From positions 39,631 to 103,630 of the forward strand of contig CAKZOD010000074.1 in the NCBI GenBank assembly GCA_937136055.1: a stretch of 64,000 nt of DNA. The letters are read 5' to 3'. The DNA comes from an uncultured Oceanospirillaceae bacterium. Its GTDB lineage: Bacteria > Pseudomonadota > Gammaproteobacteria > Pseudomonadales > Balneatricaceae. Within the stretch, counting starts at the first letter, position 1. Each line of letters opens with the position of its first letter. The notes under the pieces are model-generated. The model was not told where the DNA came from. It saw nothing but the letters and a program-made list of their open reading frames with translations, and did not search any database. The position numbers were made by a program, and so were the translations under genes. Below are positions 36,131 through 45,558 of this stretch, piece after piece.

Positions 36131-37126
36131 ATGTCTTTACAGATCTCAAAACCCCGGACAGAACGCATTGGCTTTTTGTTGCAGCCGCGTTTCTCAATGC
36201 TCTCGCTATTCAGTGCGCTAGAGCCGTTGCGGGTGGTCAATCGTTTTTCAGGGAGTCTTTTTAGCTGGCACTTTTTATCGGTAGATGGTGAGCCGGTGAT
36301 GTCTAGCAGCGGCATTCCCGTTGCCGCAGAGCAATCTATTGAAAGCGCTACTGATGATGATTTTTCCATTATTTTTGTTTGCGCCAGCTTTGAGCCAGAA
36401 CTAACCATCGATAAGCAGCTAACTAATTGGCTACGCCTAATGGCTCGTAAAGGGCTTGTCCTAGGAGGGATTGAAACAGGCTGTTATGCGCTGGCCTATG
36501 CTAATTTACTGGATGATCATGCGATTGCCTTGCACTGGGAATCCAAACTTGCTTTTCAAGAGAGCTTTCCACACCTTAAAACTACCGAGCAACTGTATCA
36601 AGTTGATGAAAAGCGCATCACTTGTGCCGGTGGCGCCACTTCAATGGATATGATGTTAGATTTAATTGCACGCAAGCATGGCAAAGTGCTCAGTGAGCAG
36701 ATCTGTGCGGCGTTTATGCATGAGCCTGTGACACCTTCCAACTCGATGCAGCGCTTGCAAACCGTGCAGCGTTTGGGTATTCGTCATCCTGATGTCACCC
36801 AGGTGATTGAAATAATGGAGCAGCACTTGGAAGAGCCGTTAAATATCGCTCAATTGGTTGAAATGAGCGGTATTGAGCAGCGCAAGCTTGAGCGGCTTTT
36901 CAAAAAGCACTGCCACGATTCACCCATCGGTTTTTATTTGCGCCTGCGCTTAGAGCGCGCGAGGCAGCTACTCAAACAGTCGCGTTTATCTGTGGTTGAT
37001 GTGGCGGTAGCTTGTGGCTTCCACTCCCCTGAGTACTTCTCAAGGCGCTACCGTAAAGTGTTTGGTAAATCCCCCCGTGAGGATCGTAAGTTAGCACCTG
37101 AACTTTCTAGAATGTCATTAAATTAA
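36131..37126 (+). CDS. GATase-like AraC regulator (CdhR/GbdR type)
   Basis: Regulator of 331 residues. The N-terminal DJ-1/PfpI glutaminase-like domain (residues about 10-190; GIETGCYALAYANLL contains the nucleophile-elbow cysteine position) senses a ligand. A C-terminal AraC DNA-binding domain follows (LNIAQLVEMSGIEQRKLERLFKKH; VVDVAVACGFHSPEYFSRRYRKVFGKSPRED). This architecture is shared with the carnitine and glycine-betaine regulators CdhR and GbdR. It lies just after caiD and probably activates the operon. Two GGTTTGAATTT direct repeats 13 bases apart precede its start. Confidence 0.88.
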   Translation: MSLQISKPRTERIGFLLQPRFSMLSLFSALEPLRVVNRFSGSLFSWHFLSVDGEPVMSSSGIPVAAEQSIESATDDDFSIIFVCASFEPELTIDKQLTNWLRLMARKGLVLGGIETGCYALAYANLLDDHAIALHWESKLAFQESFPHLKTTEQLYQVDEKRITCAGGATSMDMMLDLIARKHGKVLSEQICAAFMHEPVTPSNSMQRLQTVQRLGIRHPDVTQVIEIMEQHLEEPLNIAQLVEMSGIEQRKLERLFKKHCHDSPIGFYLRLRLERARQLLKQSRLSVVDVAVACGFHSPEYFSRRYRKVFGKSPREDRKLAPELSRMSLN

Positions 37127-37240
37127 AGCATTCAAACAGTCTGTTTATCTAGCACTATAAGCGTCTAGCAATAAAAATAATGTACAATGCCAAATCACAT
37201 TTCATCGCTTGTTCCCTTATTAGGTTAGTAATTTAAAAAC

Positions 37241-37921
37241 ATGATTTATCTGATACTCCTTTGTCTTGTTCTTCTAATCATTTACGGCCCATCGCTGTGG
37301 GTTCGTCATGTGTTGCATAAATACTCTAAGCCTATTGAAGGTATGCCGGGCACAGGTGCCGAGTTAGCCATACATCTTGTTGAGCGTTTTAACTTAAAAG
37401 ATGTGAAAGTGGTATGTGGGGGTGTTGGAGAAAATTATTACTCACCGGAAGAAAAAGTGGTTTGCTTAAGCCCTGATGTATTTGAGGGTAAATCACTCAC
37501 AGCCGTAGCAGTAGCTGCGCATGAAGTGGGGCACGCGATACAGTTTTACAATGATGAGCCAGTTACAAAGCTGCGTCAACGCTACTTGGGAAAAGCTGCT
37601 CTTGTAAAGCGTGTAGGCTCGCTGATTTTAATGAGTATTCCAGTATTTACCTTAGTTTTGAAAAGCCCCGTAGTGATGTTTTTTGGTATAGCGGTTGGCT
37701 TGATTACCATGTTGTCTTCAGTGTTTATGTACGCTGCTATTTTACCAGAAGAGTATGATGCGAGTTACAAAAAAGCCTTGCCAATACTCGCCCAAGGGTA
37801 TTTGCCTGAAACGCATATGCCCGCCGCCAGAGAGATTCTAAAAGCCTGTGCTTTGACTTATGTTGCCGCTGCACTTGCAGATGTTTTGAGCTTATGGCGC
37901 TGGTTTAGAATGATTCGTTAA
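37241..37921 (+). CDS. YugP-family membrane zinc metallopeptidase
   Basis: Inner-membrane metallopeptidase of 226 residues. The N-terminal helix (IYLILLCLVLLIIYGPSLWV) precedes a soluble segment with the zinc motif HEVGH at 94-98. Two or more hydrophobic helices follow (GSLILMSIPVFTLVL; VVMFFGIAVGLITMLSSVFMYAAI), then a LPEEYDASYKKALPIL block, characteristic of YugP. The physiological substrate is unknown. It converges on the decayed mazG. Confidence 0.88.
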   Translation: MIYLILLCLVLLIIYGPSLWVRHVLHKYSKPIEGMPGTGAELAIHLVERFNLKDVKVVCGGVGENYYSPEEKVVCLSPDVFEGKSLTAVAVAAHEVGHAIQFYNDEPVTKLRQRYLGKAALVKRVGSLILMSIPVFTLVLKSPVVMFFGIAVGLITMLSSVFMYAAILPEEYDASYKKALPILAQGYLPETHMPAAREILKACALTYVAAALADVLSLWRWFRMIR

Positions 37922-37958
37922 CGTTCATTGCGCGGCTGTTTCGTGCTCTGCTCGGCGA

Positions 37959-38300
37959 CTAGAGCTTCCTTTTGCTGCGCTTTGATGAGTGCCAGCGCTC
38001 TGTATTTTCAATGCCTGTGATACGCTTGTGATATTTATTACAGGCGCGGGATAAAACTGATTTTAGATCGACATCGGTTTCTTTCTCCAATGCCATCACG
38101 AGATTGAGATAATCCCACAAAACATCTGCAAGCTCGTCTTCAAGAAAGCAAACCCTCTTCTTGGGGATTTCTTCAATCACTTCATCAATTTCGTCCTTTA
38201 TTCCAGATAATTAGGTTTTTGAGCCGCTATATCAAGGGGTCGTTTGATCGTAAACAGACTTGCGTTTAGCAATAGTTATCAAAGTGTCAAAATCCTGCAT
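37959..38300 (-). pseudogene. MazG-like nucleotide pyrophosphohydrolase gene with two nonsense codons
   Basis: Reading from ATG 38300 gives MQDFDTLITIAKRKSVYDQT then TP, TGA at codon 23 (38232-38234), YSGSKT, TAA at codon 30 (38211-38213). The same frame then gives LSGIKDEIDEVIEEIPKKR and FLEDELADVLWDYLNLVMAL to 37959. Joined, it is a complete MazG-like protein of about 113 codons with the EExxE and ExxD metal motifs. Both stops differ by one base from plausible Trp and Tyr codons. The downstream part could restart at GTG 38180. A sequencing error at two sites is the alternative. Confidence 0.8.
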
Positions 38301-38606
38301 CGCTCTCTCTTATCTTAATTCGCTTAGAAATTGGCGCTAACTTATTTAATCTGCTCGGCTTTTCAATGTGAAGTGTAAAAGCTGATAAGGAATAACAAAA
38401 GAGGGATTTGCACCAGCATTCATTGTTACTTCTAAAATTTGAAGCTTCAGGAAATTTATTATGAGCGCTACGTGCAAAAATGAGAATTTTTACTATGATT
38501 TAATGACAACGTCACACTATTGGTGGATCAAACAAAAGCGCTGATAGGTTTGTTTTTTTGACTCGTGCTGCAATGTGCAAATGAGTTTTATGTGTAAGGG
38601 ATCTCT
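38301..38606. other. Intergenic stretch without recognised features
   Basis: AT-rich sequence between the mazG remnant and the triple-PAS receptor. I see only a possible 27-codon frame at 38461, too weak to call, and probably the promoter of the chemosensory cluster, which I cannot place. Confidence 0.4.
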
Positions 38607-40493
38607 ATGAACAATTCCGAAAGCCCCGTTGAGAATAAAGAAAATAATATGAGTCATCTGCTTGAGGCGTTAAGCCGTGTCCAAGCAATCATCGAATTCA
38701 ACCTTGACGGTAGCATCATCACCGCGAATGAGAACTTCTTGTCGACAATGGGCTACTCCCTTGAAGAGATAGAAGGAAAACACCATCGCATATTTTGTGA
38801 CCCACAATACGCAAAAACCAGTGAATACAAAGTGTTTTGGGAGAAAATCGGCCGCGGTGAGTTTAACTCTGGGGAATATAAACGGATCACTAAAGAAGGG
38901 CAGGAGGTGTGGATCAATGCATCTTACAACCCTGTTTTAGATGCAGAGGGTAAGCCTTACAAAGTCATTAAATTTGCCACTGATGTGACCGTTCAAAAAC
39001 AGCAATCAGCAGATCACAAAGGTAAGATTAACGCGATTAACCGTGTACAAGCGGTTATTGAGTTTAACCTCGATGGCACTGTCATTTCTGCGAATGATAA
39101 CTTTCTTTCTGTTTTGGGTTATACGAATGAAGAGATTGAAGGTAAACACCATCGTATGTTTTGTGAGGCGCAATATACCGAAACACAAGAATATAAAGCT
39201 TTTTGGGCGCGTTTAGGGCGCGGTGAATATGAATCTGGTGAGTACAAGCGCTTAACAAAAGAGGGAAAAGAGGTTTGGATTAACGCTTCTTATAATCCGG
39301 TATTCGATGCTGAGGGTAACCCTTTAAAAATCGTTAAATTCGCCACTGATGTAACAGCAATAAAATTACAAAATGCTGATTTTAGAGGGAAAATTAAAGC
39401 GATTAGCCGTGCCCAAGCGGTCATAGAGTTTAACCCTGATGGCACTATTATCACAGCCAATGAAAATTTTCTGAATACATTGGGCTACACCTTAGAAGAG
39501 GTTGTCGGGCAGCACCATCGAATTTTCTGTGATCCACAATACACTCAAACAGGGGAATACAGACTGTTTTGGGAGCGCCTTGGCAGAGGTGAGTTTGAGT
39601 CGTCGCGCTATAAGCGCTTTGATAAAAGCGGTAACGAGGTATGGATTCAGGCGAACTATAATCCCGTTTTTGATTTAAGCGGAAACGTATACAAGGTAGT
39701 AAAGTTTTGTTCCGATATCTCTGGCCAGATTGCATTAGAAGAAAAAGTCACTGAAATTGCTTCAAGCTTTAGTCTTCAATCCAAAGAGATATCTGAGCAA
39801 TCATCGACTGTTGCTGAGGGAGTGCAATTACTTGGGGCGACCACCGAAGAGATGAACGCATCAATTGAAGAGCTCAGTGCTTCGATAGACTCAATCGCTC
39901 AAAACACTAAAGAAACCGATAAAATCGCCCAAAAAACACAGCTAGAAGCAGATCATGGAAGCAAAGCGATTGCTCGCTCAATTGAATCCATGGAGCTTAT
40001 CAATAAATCCTCAGAAGAAATTAGCGAAATTGTCAAAGTGATCAGCGAAATTGCGGGGCAAACTAACTTGCTTGCGTTTAACGCTGCCATTGAAGCGGCC
40101 AGGGCAGGTGAGCATGGTTTAGGGTTTTCTGTTGTGGCTGATGAGGTGCGTAAACTGGCAGAGCGCTCCTCTCAGGCGACTAAAGAAATTTCAACCTTGA
40201 TTAACCAGTCTGTCAAAAGAGTGGCTCAGGGTGGTGAAATTTCAAAAGAGGCTTCAGAGGCTTTCAAAAAGATTGTTGCTGGTGTTGAAAAAACCACTCA
40301 GTCAATTTCTGAGATTACCGTGGCAGCTCAAGAGCAGCAGTCAGTAGCCGGGGATGTGAGTGATGCTATTCAGCAAATTGTCGACTCGACAGAGAATTCA
40401 GCGATTGCTTCAGAAACCATTGCTAAGTCCACAGGGGTTTTGTCAGAAGGTGCTGAAAATTTAGCCTTAGAAATGAAAAAGTTTGCATCGTAA
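38607..40493 (+). CDS. Soluble triple-PAS methyl-accepting chemotaxis protein
   Basis: Cytoplasmic chemoreceptor of 628 residues with no membrane helix. Three tandem PAS domains (about 18-135, 140-257, 262-380) repeat the same 122-residue pattern, each with HHR-I/M-FC, a GRGE-F/Y-E/N-S segment and a closing KFATDVT or KFCSDIS. The signalling domain follows, with [40 protein letters not shown]. The PAS pattern resembles BdlA and related receptors for redox or oxygen signals, but has three copies rather than two. It leads a cluster with cheR, cheD and a triple CheW. Confidence 0.9.
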   Translation: MNNSESPVENKENNMSHLLEALSRVQAIIEFNLDGSIITANENFLSTMGYSLEEIEGKHHRIFCDPQYAKTSEYKVFWEKIGRGEFNSGEYKRITKEGQEVWINASYNPVLDAEGKPYKVIKFATDVTVQKQQSADHKGKINAINRVQAVIEFNLDGTVISANDNFLSVLGYTNEEIEGKHHRMFCEAQYTETQEYKAFWARLGRGEYESGEYKRLTKEGKEVWINASYNPVFDAEGNPLKIVKFATDVTAIKLQNADFRGKIKAISRAQAVIEFNPDGTIITANENFLNTLGYTLEEVVGQHHRIFCDPQYTQTGEYRLFWERLGRGEFESSRYKRFDKSGNEVWIQANYNPVFDLSGNVYKVVKFCSDISGQIALEEKVTEIASSFSLQSKEISEQSSTVAEGVQLLGATTEEMNASIEELSASIDSIAQNTKETDKIAQKTQLEADHGSKAIARSIESMELINKSSEEISEIVKVISEIAGQTNLLAFNAAIEAARAGEHGLGFSVVADEVRKLAERSSQATKEISTLINQSVKRVAQGGEISKEASEAFKKIVAGVEKTTQSISEITVAAQEQQSVAGDVSDAIQQIVDSTENSAIASETIAKSTGVLSEGAENLALEMKKFAS

Positions 40494-40606
40494 AGGAGAA
40501 AGGATATTAGACTTTTTTTGTTAATAAATATAAGCAGTTATCAAGCAGCAAAGGTCTTTAAAAATTTGCGTAGTTGCTATTGTCAACGCTTAGGTGACAA
40601 GCTTTG

Positions 40607-41461
40607 ATGCCCTGTGTAAATGAAGAGCAATTTACCTCAGCTTGCTTCAATGATTATGTCGATTTCATCCATAGTGTGACAGGCATCACGATTGGTCAAA
40701 AACGACGCACAATGGTGATCAGCCGAATACGCAAACGCGTTAAAGCACTCAACATTGAAAACTATGCTGCGTATTTAATGCTGTTAAAAGAAGATCGCTG
40801 CGAAGAGCGCCTATTCATTGATTTGATTACCACTAATGAAACCTATTTTTATCGCACGCCGAGGATTTGGGATTACATTTCCAATCAATTTTTGCCTCGC
40901 TTTTACGAGCGAAAGGGTAAGCAAAAACTGAGGGTGTGGTCGGCGGCTTCCTCTACTGGAGAAGAGGCTTATACCTTAGGCATACTGTGTTATGAGTTTA
41001 AACGACAACATCCAAGCTTAATGTTTCAAATCAGTGGGACAGATATATCACCAAGGGTGTTAGAAATCGCCGAAAAAGGTCATTACAGCGAAAGATCAAT
41101 TGAGCACTTTAGAAAACATCAGCCGGCAACGTTTGAAACTTACCTAAAAGGTAATCAGCAATCGGGTTATCAAATAGTGCCAGAAGTGAAAGCGTATACC
41201 GATTTTAAACTGCACAATCTGTTTTCTTGTTTGAAGAGTAACACCCAATATGACCTGATTTTATTACGCAATGTGCTGATTTATTTCACTAAGGCAGATC
41301 AGGAAAAGGTCTTGGCCAATATGTATAAAAGTCTAGCTCCGGATGGTTGTTTGATTATTGGCGAATCTGAATCTTTGATTCATTTGAATACTGATTTTGA
41401 GTCTGTGATGCCCTTGGTTTATCAGCCAAAAAGCGAAGCTGTCTCAGAGGAAGTAACTTAA
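40607..41461 (+). CDS. cheR: CheR chemoreceptor methyltransferase
   Basis: SAM-dependent glutamate methyltransferase of 284 residues from ATG 40607. An N-terminal helical domain (FNDYVDFIHSVTGITIGQKRRTMV-like, with VISRIRKRVKAL) precedes the Rossmann domain with RVWSAASSTGEEAYTLG (SAM-binding), TDISPRVLEIAEKG and LILLRNVLIYFTK. It follows the triple-PAS receptor by 113 bases and probably methylates it. Confidence 0.92.
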   Translation: MPCVNEEQFTSACFNDYVDFIHSVTGITIGQKRRTMVISRIRKRVKALNIENYAAYLMLLKEDRCEERLFIDLITTNETYFYRTPRIWDYISNQFLPRFYERKGKQKLRVWSAASSTGEEAYTLGILCYEFKRQHPSLMFQISGTDISPRVLEIAEKGHYSERSIEHFRKHQPATFETYLKGNQQSGYQIVPEVKAYTDFKLHNLFSCLKSNTQYDLILLRNVLIYFTKADQEKVLANMYKSLAPDGCLIIGESESLIHLNTDFESVMPLVYQPKSEAVSEEVT

Positions 41462-41490
41462 GGTGAAGCAGTTTAATATGAATCAACCCA

Positions 41491-41967
41491 ATGATTGAAG
41501 ACTTAAATTATGTACACATTGGTGAAGTAAAAGTGGGGCGTGGGGAAGATGTGCTGCATGCATTGCTAGGCTCTTGTGTGGGGATTGCGCTGCTGTGTCC
41601 AAGTAAAAAAGTATATGGCCTAGCGCATTGTTTATTGCCTGAGTCGCCAAAAATAACCGTTAATATTGGTGCACGCTATGTTGATCAAGCGATAAAGTCA
41701 CTGTTGCTGCTAATGGGCATTAAAAAAGCGCAATACAGCGAGGTACAAGCGGTACTTGCAGGCGGTGGGAATATGACAAAGCCGCAAAGCGCAAACGAAG
41801 AAGACTTAATTGGTTCGATAAATGTTAATAAAGCGATTGAATGCCTGAAAACAGCGGGAATCCCTATTATTTGCCAAGATGTTGGCGGCATCACTGGTCG
41901 AAAGATATCCCTTCACTGTGGATCGGAAAAGTATGAGATCAAGCGTATTTCACGCCAGGGATCTTAG
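41491..41967 (+). CDS. cheD: CheD chemoreceptor glutamine deamidase
   Basis: Deamidase of 158 residues that converts receptor glutamines to methylatable glutamates. The catalytic pair is Cys29 in LLGSCVGIAL and His46 in YGLAHCLLP, and the GGGNM block is present. It lies 29 bases after cheR and 15 before the CheW gene, clearly in one operon. A start with a good ribosome-binding site is not evident; ATG 41491 is the first in-frame choice. Confidence 0.9.
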   Translation: MIEDLNYVHIGEVKVGRGEDVLHALLGSCVGIALLCPSKKVYGLAHCLLPESPKITVNIGARYVDQAIKSLLLLMGIKKAQYSEVQAVLAGGGNMTKPQSANEEDLIGSINVNKAIECLKTAGIPIICQDVGGITGRKISLHCGSEKYEIKRISRQGS

Positions 41968-41982
41968 TTAGCGGAGTGCTCT

Positions 41983-43602
41983 ATGGAATCGCAATTACTC
42001 GCACAAGAAAACCCAACAACAGGGGCGGGGCAAGCAAAAATACAGCGAGATGTTTTTGGATCATTTTCCCTAAACGGAACCGAATTTGCGGTTTCGGCCA
42101 CGGCAATAAAAGAGGTGGTGAACGAGCAGGGCCCGTATATCAGTATGCCAATATCACCTGACTATTTACTAGGGCTATTTAACTTGCGCGGCATGATTAT
42201 CCCAGTGGTAGATTTAAGAATTTTGTTTAACCTTGTGGATGAAGCCAGTAACGAAGCAGACGACAAAGTTATCGCGATTATTGAATACGGTGTATTCAGT
42301 GTCGGGCTACTGTTTGATAGAACCGCTGAGGTTTTTGATGGAGCAGATAAGGACCGTATTGAGTTTAATAACAGTGAAGACTACCAATCAGTCGTGCAAG
42401 GGGCGTTTAAACTCGATTGCGGTAATCGAATTGTACAAATTATAGAACCCCATGAGCTGATTAGCTTAAAACACCTGCCAAGGCCCAACGAATCAGCCCT
42501 TGCCAATATTAGAAAAAAGCGTGGCAAACGAAAGCAGTGTATCTCGTTTGAAGTAGGTGAGAGTGTTTGCGCGCTTGATATTCATGCTATCAGGGAAGTT
42601 ATCACTGTTGATAAAATAGACAATAGCATTCTCGCTGGCGGCCACTGTGTAGGGGCTATTAACATTAGGGGGAATACAGTACCTGTAGTGGATTTTGGTG
42701 CCCTACTTGGCAGTGAGGCCACAGAGATTCACTATGCAGATGATGGAAAGACTGAGAGTACTGAGAGTATTGAGAGCAGTGAAATTGAAAGCAAAGATAA
42801 CGAGGCAGTAGATTCGACAATACACAGTTACACAGTGATAGTGATGATTATCGATGAACTGTTTTTTGGGCTACTGATAAAAGGCGTAAAAAGTATTATC
42901 TCGTTCTACGATGAAGATATGATTACGTTTCCAATCATCGGAGATCACAAGCCAAGAATGTTTGAAGGCTGTGTTCCAGAAGGAGATACAATAGAGACCA
43001 TACTGTTAAATCACTTAGAAATACTCTCTGCCTCTGAAATAGCCGATATGACGAGAGGGCATGGTAATTTATACAAAGAACAGCAAGCTCAAGCAGCTAA
43101 CAATGCTATGAATAAGGCACAAAAACAAACCTATATCTTATTCACAATTGAGAATAACTACGCCTTAGAAATTCAACATGTCAATGAAGTGATTGATTAC
43201 CCTGAAGACTTATTATTCCCACCTAATCTGCCAAAACACATTCGTGGCATGCTCAACCTGCGGGGCACTTTAGTTGCGATAATTGATTCAAGAGCACTCT
43301 TTGATATCGATGTAAGCAGTGATTCATCAGACCCTAAAGTATTGATCTTTATAGATGGTGATGCAAAGTACGGTTTGATTGTTGACTCCATTGATTCAAT
43401 TGCAGCATTTGATAAAAACTCACCCATCCATATTCCTAAATGCTCACCAGGTGATAGAGAGAAAGCGACTTCTATAGGTGCCCAAGACATTATTCAAATG
43501 GATGTGGGAAATGACACCCCTAAAACATTACTAGTAATGGATATCCCTATCATAATCGATAAGTTAAATGCAGCCGCTCAAACTCAATCGCAGTTTTTTT
43601 AA
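41983..43602 (+). CDS. Triple-domain CheW coupling protein
   Basis: Coupling-type protein of 539 residues containing three fused CheW domains, at about 25-165, 185-350 and 385-530. Each has the recognisable hydrophobic core and RG motif (LLGLFNLRGMIIPVVDLR, CVGAINIRGNTVPVVDFG, IRGMLNLRGTLVAIIDSR). Acidic serine-rich linkers (ESTESIESSEIES) separate domains. Single CheW domains are about 150 residues, so this is three in one. It should link receptors to a CheA kinase, but none is encoded in the window. ATG 41983 follows a GGAG site. Confidence 0.9.
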   Translation: MESQLLAQENPTTGAGQAKIQRDVFGSFSLNGTEFAVSATAIKEVVNEQGPYISMPISPDYLLGLFNLRGMIIPVVDLRILFNLVDEASNEADDKVIAIIEYGVFSVGLLFDRTAEVFDGADKDRIEFNNSEDYQSVVQGAFKLDCGNRIVQIIEPHELISLKHLPRPNESALANIRKKRGKRKQCISFEVGESVCALDIHAIREVITVDKIDNSILAGGHCVGAINIRGNTVPVVDFGALLGSEATEIHYADDGKTESTESIESSEIESKDNEAVDSTIHSYTVIVMIIDELFFGLLIKGVKSIISFYDEDMITFPIIGDHKPRMFEGCVPEGDTIETILLNHLEILSASEIADMTRGHGNLYKEQQAQAANNAMNKAQKQTYILFTIENNYALEIQHVNEVIDYPEDLLFPPNLPKHIRGMLNLRGTLVAIIDSRALFDIDVSSDSSDPKVLIFIDGDAKYGLIVDSIDSIAAFDKNSPIHIPKCSPGDREKATSIGAQDIIQMDVGNDTPKTLLVMDIPIIIDKLNAAAQTQSQFF

Positions 43603-43646
43603 CGGAGTAACATAGCCCGGTGATTGTGTGCAATATTCGGGATAGG

Positions 43647-44081
43647 TTAAGTGTTTTTTTTAATGAACTGCAATAATTCATTCTTGCGCATTCCACCATG
43701 CACTATTTGTTGCAGCTTACCTTTGGATATCAATGCAATCGTCGGTACCCCTCTTATTTTGTACTTACTCATCAAACCTTTATTCTTTGGTAAATAAGCT
43801 TGGGCAAACCAGACGTCAGACTTTTTTTTAAGCTGTGCGCAGGTATCTTCAAAAATAGGTGCAAAGATTTTGCACTTACTGCAATTAGGCCCTGACATAA
43901 AAATCAGCAACGGTTTTTTACTCATCGCTAAAGCTTGAAAGTTATGGGGAAGAAGCTCGATAACCACTCCTTCAAGTAACGGGCATTTGCATTTTTGACA
44001 ATGAACAGAACTATCAATATCTACCCCAGAGATTCTATTAGTTGTTTTACATTTAGGGCAATTGAAACTGACTGAACTCAT
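43647..44081 (-). CDS. TrxC-like zinc-finger thioredoxin with CSKC active site
   Basis: Thioredoxin-2-like protein of 144 residues. An N-terminal zinc-finger motif with Cys8/Cys11 and Cys28/Cys31 precedes a thioredoxin fold with cis-proline segment GVPTIALI. The redox motif reads GPNCSKCK (Cys67-Cys70) instead of WCGPC, and the usual Trp is missing. Reduction potential is therefore expected to differ from TrxC. It converges on the triple CheW gene. Confidence 0.82.
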   Translation of the reverse strand: MSSVSFNCPKCKTTNRISGVDIDSSVHCQKCKCPLLEGVVIELLPHNFQALAMSKKPLLIFMSGPNCSKCKIFAPIFEDTCAQLKKKSDVWFAQAYLPKNKGLMSKYKIRGVPTIALISKGKLQQIVHGGMRKNELLQFIKKNT

Positions 44082-44308
44082 TTAGGGGCTCTTTTATCGA
44101 TGGGATATGGAAGATTTAGTATGTACATACTATTGGTATTAAACTTGATATTAAAACCTTGAAAAGCAATATTTTCACTTTCTGGAAATTTGTGTGCAAA
44201 GGGGGAAGCGTCATTTTAAAGAACGTGTTCATAGAACCTTGCTGTATCAAATCGCAAATATCAATATCTACGAAGTTGTTTTCTCTTAATAAAAGAGAAT
44301 AGAGCTCA

Positions 44309-44896
44309 ATGCGTCGAATCATATTCATAAGTTATCCAAACGTAGTTGTGAGTAGAGATGTTCCTGTTCCGCAATGGCCACTTTCAGATGTCGGTCGCAA
44401 TCGCATGGAAAATGCGCTTAGCCAACCGTGGGTATCTGAAATATCAGCTGTATATTGTAGCTTTGAACAAAAGGCTATCGATGGTGCGAAGATACTTGCA
44501 GAGCATCCTTCTCTAGATTTTGTTTCTGTTCATGATCTTGGTGAGAATGACCGCTCATCAACGGGCTTTTTGCCTCCTGTAGAGTTTGAGAAAGTCGCTG
44601 ATGAGTTCTTTGCAATGCCAGAATCTTCGGTACGCGGTTGGGAGACGGCCAGCAACGCCCAAATCCGAATAACTAATGCAGTCACCGCAATCGTCGAATC
44701 AGATCAATCATCTGGCACCATAGCTATCATTTCACACGGCGCTGTTGGCACGCTACTTTATTGTGATCTTACGGGAGAAGCTATTTCACGGCGTTGGGAT
44801 CAACCACCCAATAATGGTGGCAACTACTATATCTTTCAAACTTCACCTAAAAAGGCATTTTCTGGGTGGCAGCCAATCGATAAAGTAGCTCTATAA
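44309..44896 (+). CDS. Histidine phosphatase superfamily-like protein lacking the first catalytic His
   Basis: A 195-residue protein with the histidine-phosphatase (phosphoglycerate mutase-like) plan: short N-terminal strand, WPLSDVGRNRM, and a C-terminal AIISHGAVGTLLY catalytic block. In most members the N-terminal RHG or its variant THPEV carries the phosphorylated histidine. Here it reads ISYPNVVV, with Tyr at that place. The second His is kept. It may be catalytically dead or use a different residue. ATG 44309 follows an AGAG site. Confidence 0.72.
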   Translation: MRRIIFISYPNVVVSRDVPVPQWPLSDVGRNRMENALSQPWVSEISAVYCSFEQKAIDGAKILAEHPSLDFVSVHDLGENDRSSTGFLPPVEFEKVADEFFAMPESSVRGWETASNAQIRITNAVTAIVESDQSSGTIAIISHGAVGTLLYCDLTGEAISRRWDQPPNNGGNYYIFQTSPKKAFSGWQPIDKVAL

Positions 44897-45020
44897 TAAG
44901 GCCTGATAACGAATAGTCTACTAACTGCCTTGAATAACACTAAATTCCAACTAGCAGTAACTGTAGCGTAAATTGACTCTGCGGTCGTAATAACGTACGC
45001 TTTTGGCATTGGAGGTATTT

Positions 45021-45263
45021 ATGACAACAATTAATGTAACCGAAGCACGTTCGAATCTTTACAATTTGATCGATGAAACTCATCAAACACATCAGCCTAT
45101 TACTATTACTGGTAAAAGAGGTAATGCAGTACTTTTGTCTGAAGAAGATTGGGCGGCGATTAATGAGAGCTTATTTTTATTGTCGGTGCCAGGAATGAGA
45201 GAGTCTATTCGTGAAGGCATAGATACAGATTTGAGTGATTGTGATACGGATCTTGACTGGTAA
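45021..45263 (+). CDS. Phd/YefM-type antitoxin
   Basis: Antitoxin of 80 residues, start ATG 45021 with a strong GGAGGT site. The N-terminal Phd/YefM DNA-binding fold is visible (TINVTEARSNLYNLIDETHQTHQPITITGKRGNAVLLSEEDW), and the acidic C-terminus (DTDLSDCDTDLDW) probably neutralises the toxin. Its stop overlaps the toxin start by one base (TAATG), so translation is coupled. It should also repress its own promoter. Confidence 0.9.
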   Translation: MTTINVTEARSNLYNLIDETHQTHQPITITGKRGNAVLLSEEDWAAINESLFLLSVPGMRESIREGIDTDLSDCDTDLDW

Positions 45264-45523
45264 TGTGGCAAATTTACTACACCAAACAAGCAAAGAAAGA
45301 TGCCAAAAAATTGGCTTCAGCAGGGCTAAAAGCTAAAGCTAAAAGCTTGTTGGAGGTGATCGAGATTAATCCTTATCAAAACCCTCCGCCATACGAGAAA
45401 TTAGTTGGGGATTTAGAGGGAGCATATTCAAGAAGAATTAATATTCAGCATCGATTAGTTTATCAAGTACTGGAAACTGAAAATGCGATCAAGGTTTTGC
45501 GATTATGGACACACTATGAGTAA
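45263..45523 (+). CDS. YoeB-type ribonuclease toxin
   Basis: Ribosome-dependent mRNA endonuclease of the YoeB/RelE family, 86 residues. The fold is recognised from KDAKKLASAGLKAKAKSLLEVI, LVGDLEGAYSRRINIQHRLVYQV and the final LRLWTHYE. The conserved Arg of SRRIN, His/Arg of QHRLVY and C-terminal His-Tyr form the active site in YoeB. It starts on the last base of the antitoxin stop codon. The pair lies among decayed genes, consistent with an acquired element. Confidence 0.9.
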   Translation: MWQIYYTKQAKKDAKKLASAGLKAKAKSLLEVIEINPYQNPPPYEKLVGDLEGAYSRRINIQHRLVYQVLETENAIKVLRLWTHYE

Positions 45524-45558
45524 GTTTATTATCAAGAGACTAGAGATTCAAAAGAGTT

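Noticed and set aside
38461..38544. A 27-codon frame with an AGGA site before the triple-PAS receptor
   Set aside because: Too short and without similarity or membrane pattern to support a gene on sequence alone.
44116..44328. A 70-codon minus-strand frame before the histidine-phosphatase-like gene
   Set aside because: No ribosome-binding site, no family pattern, and it overlaps the start of the better-supported gene on the other strand.
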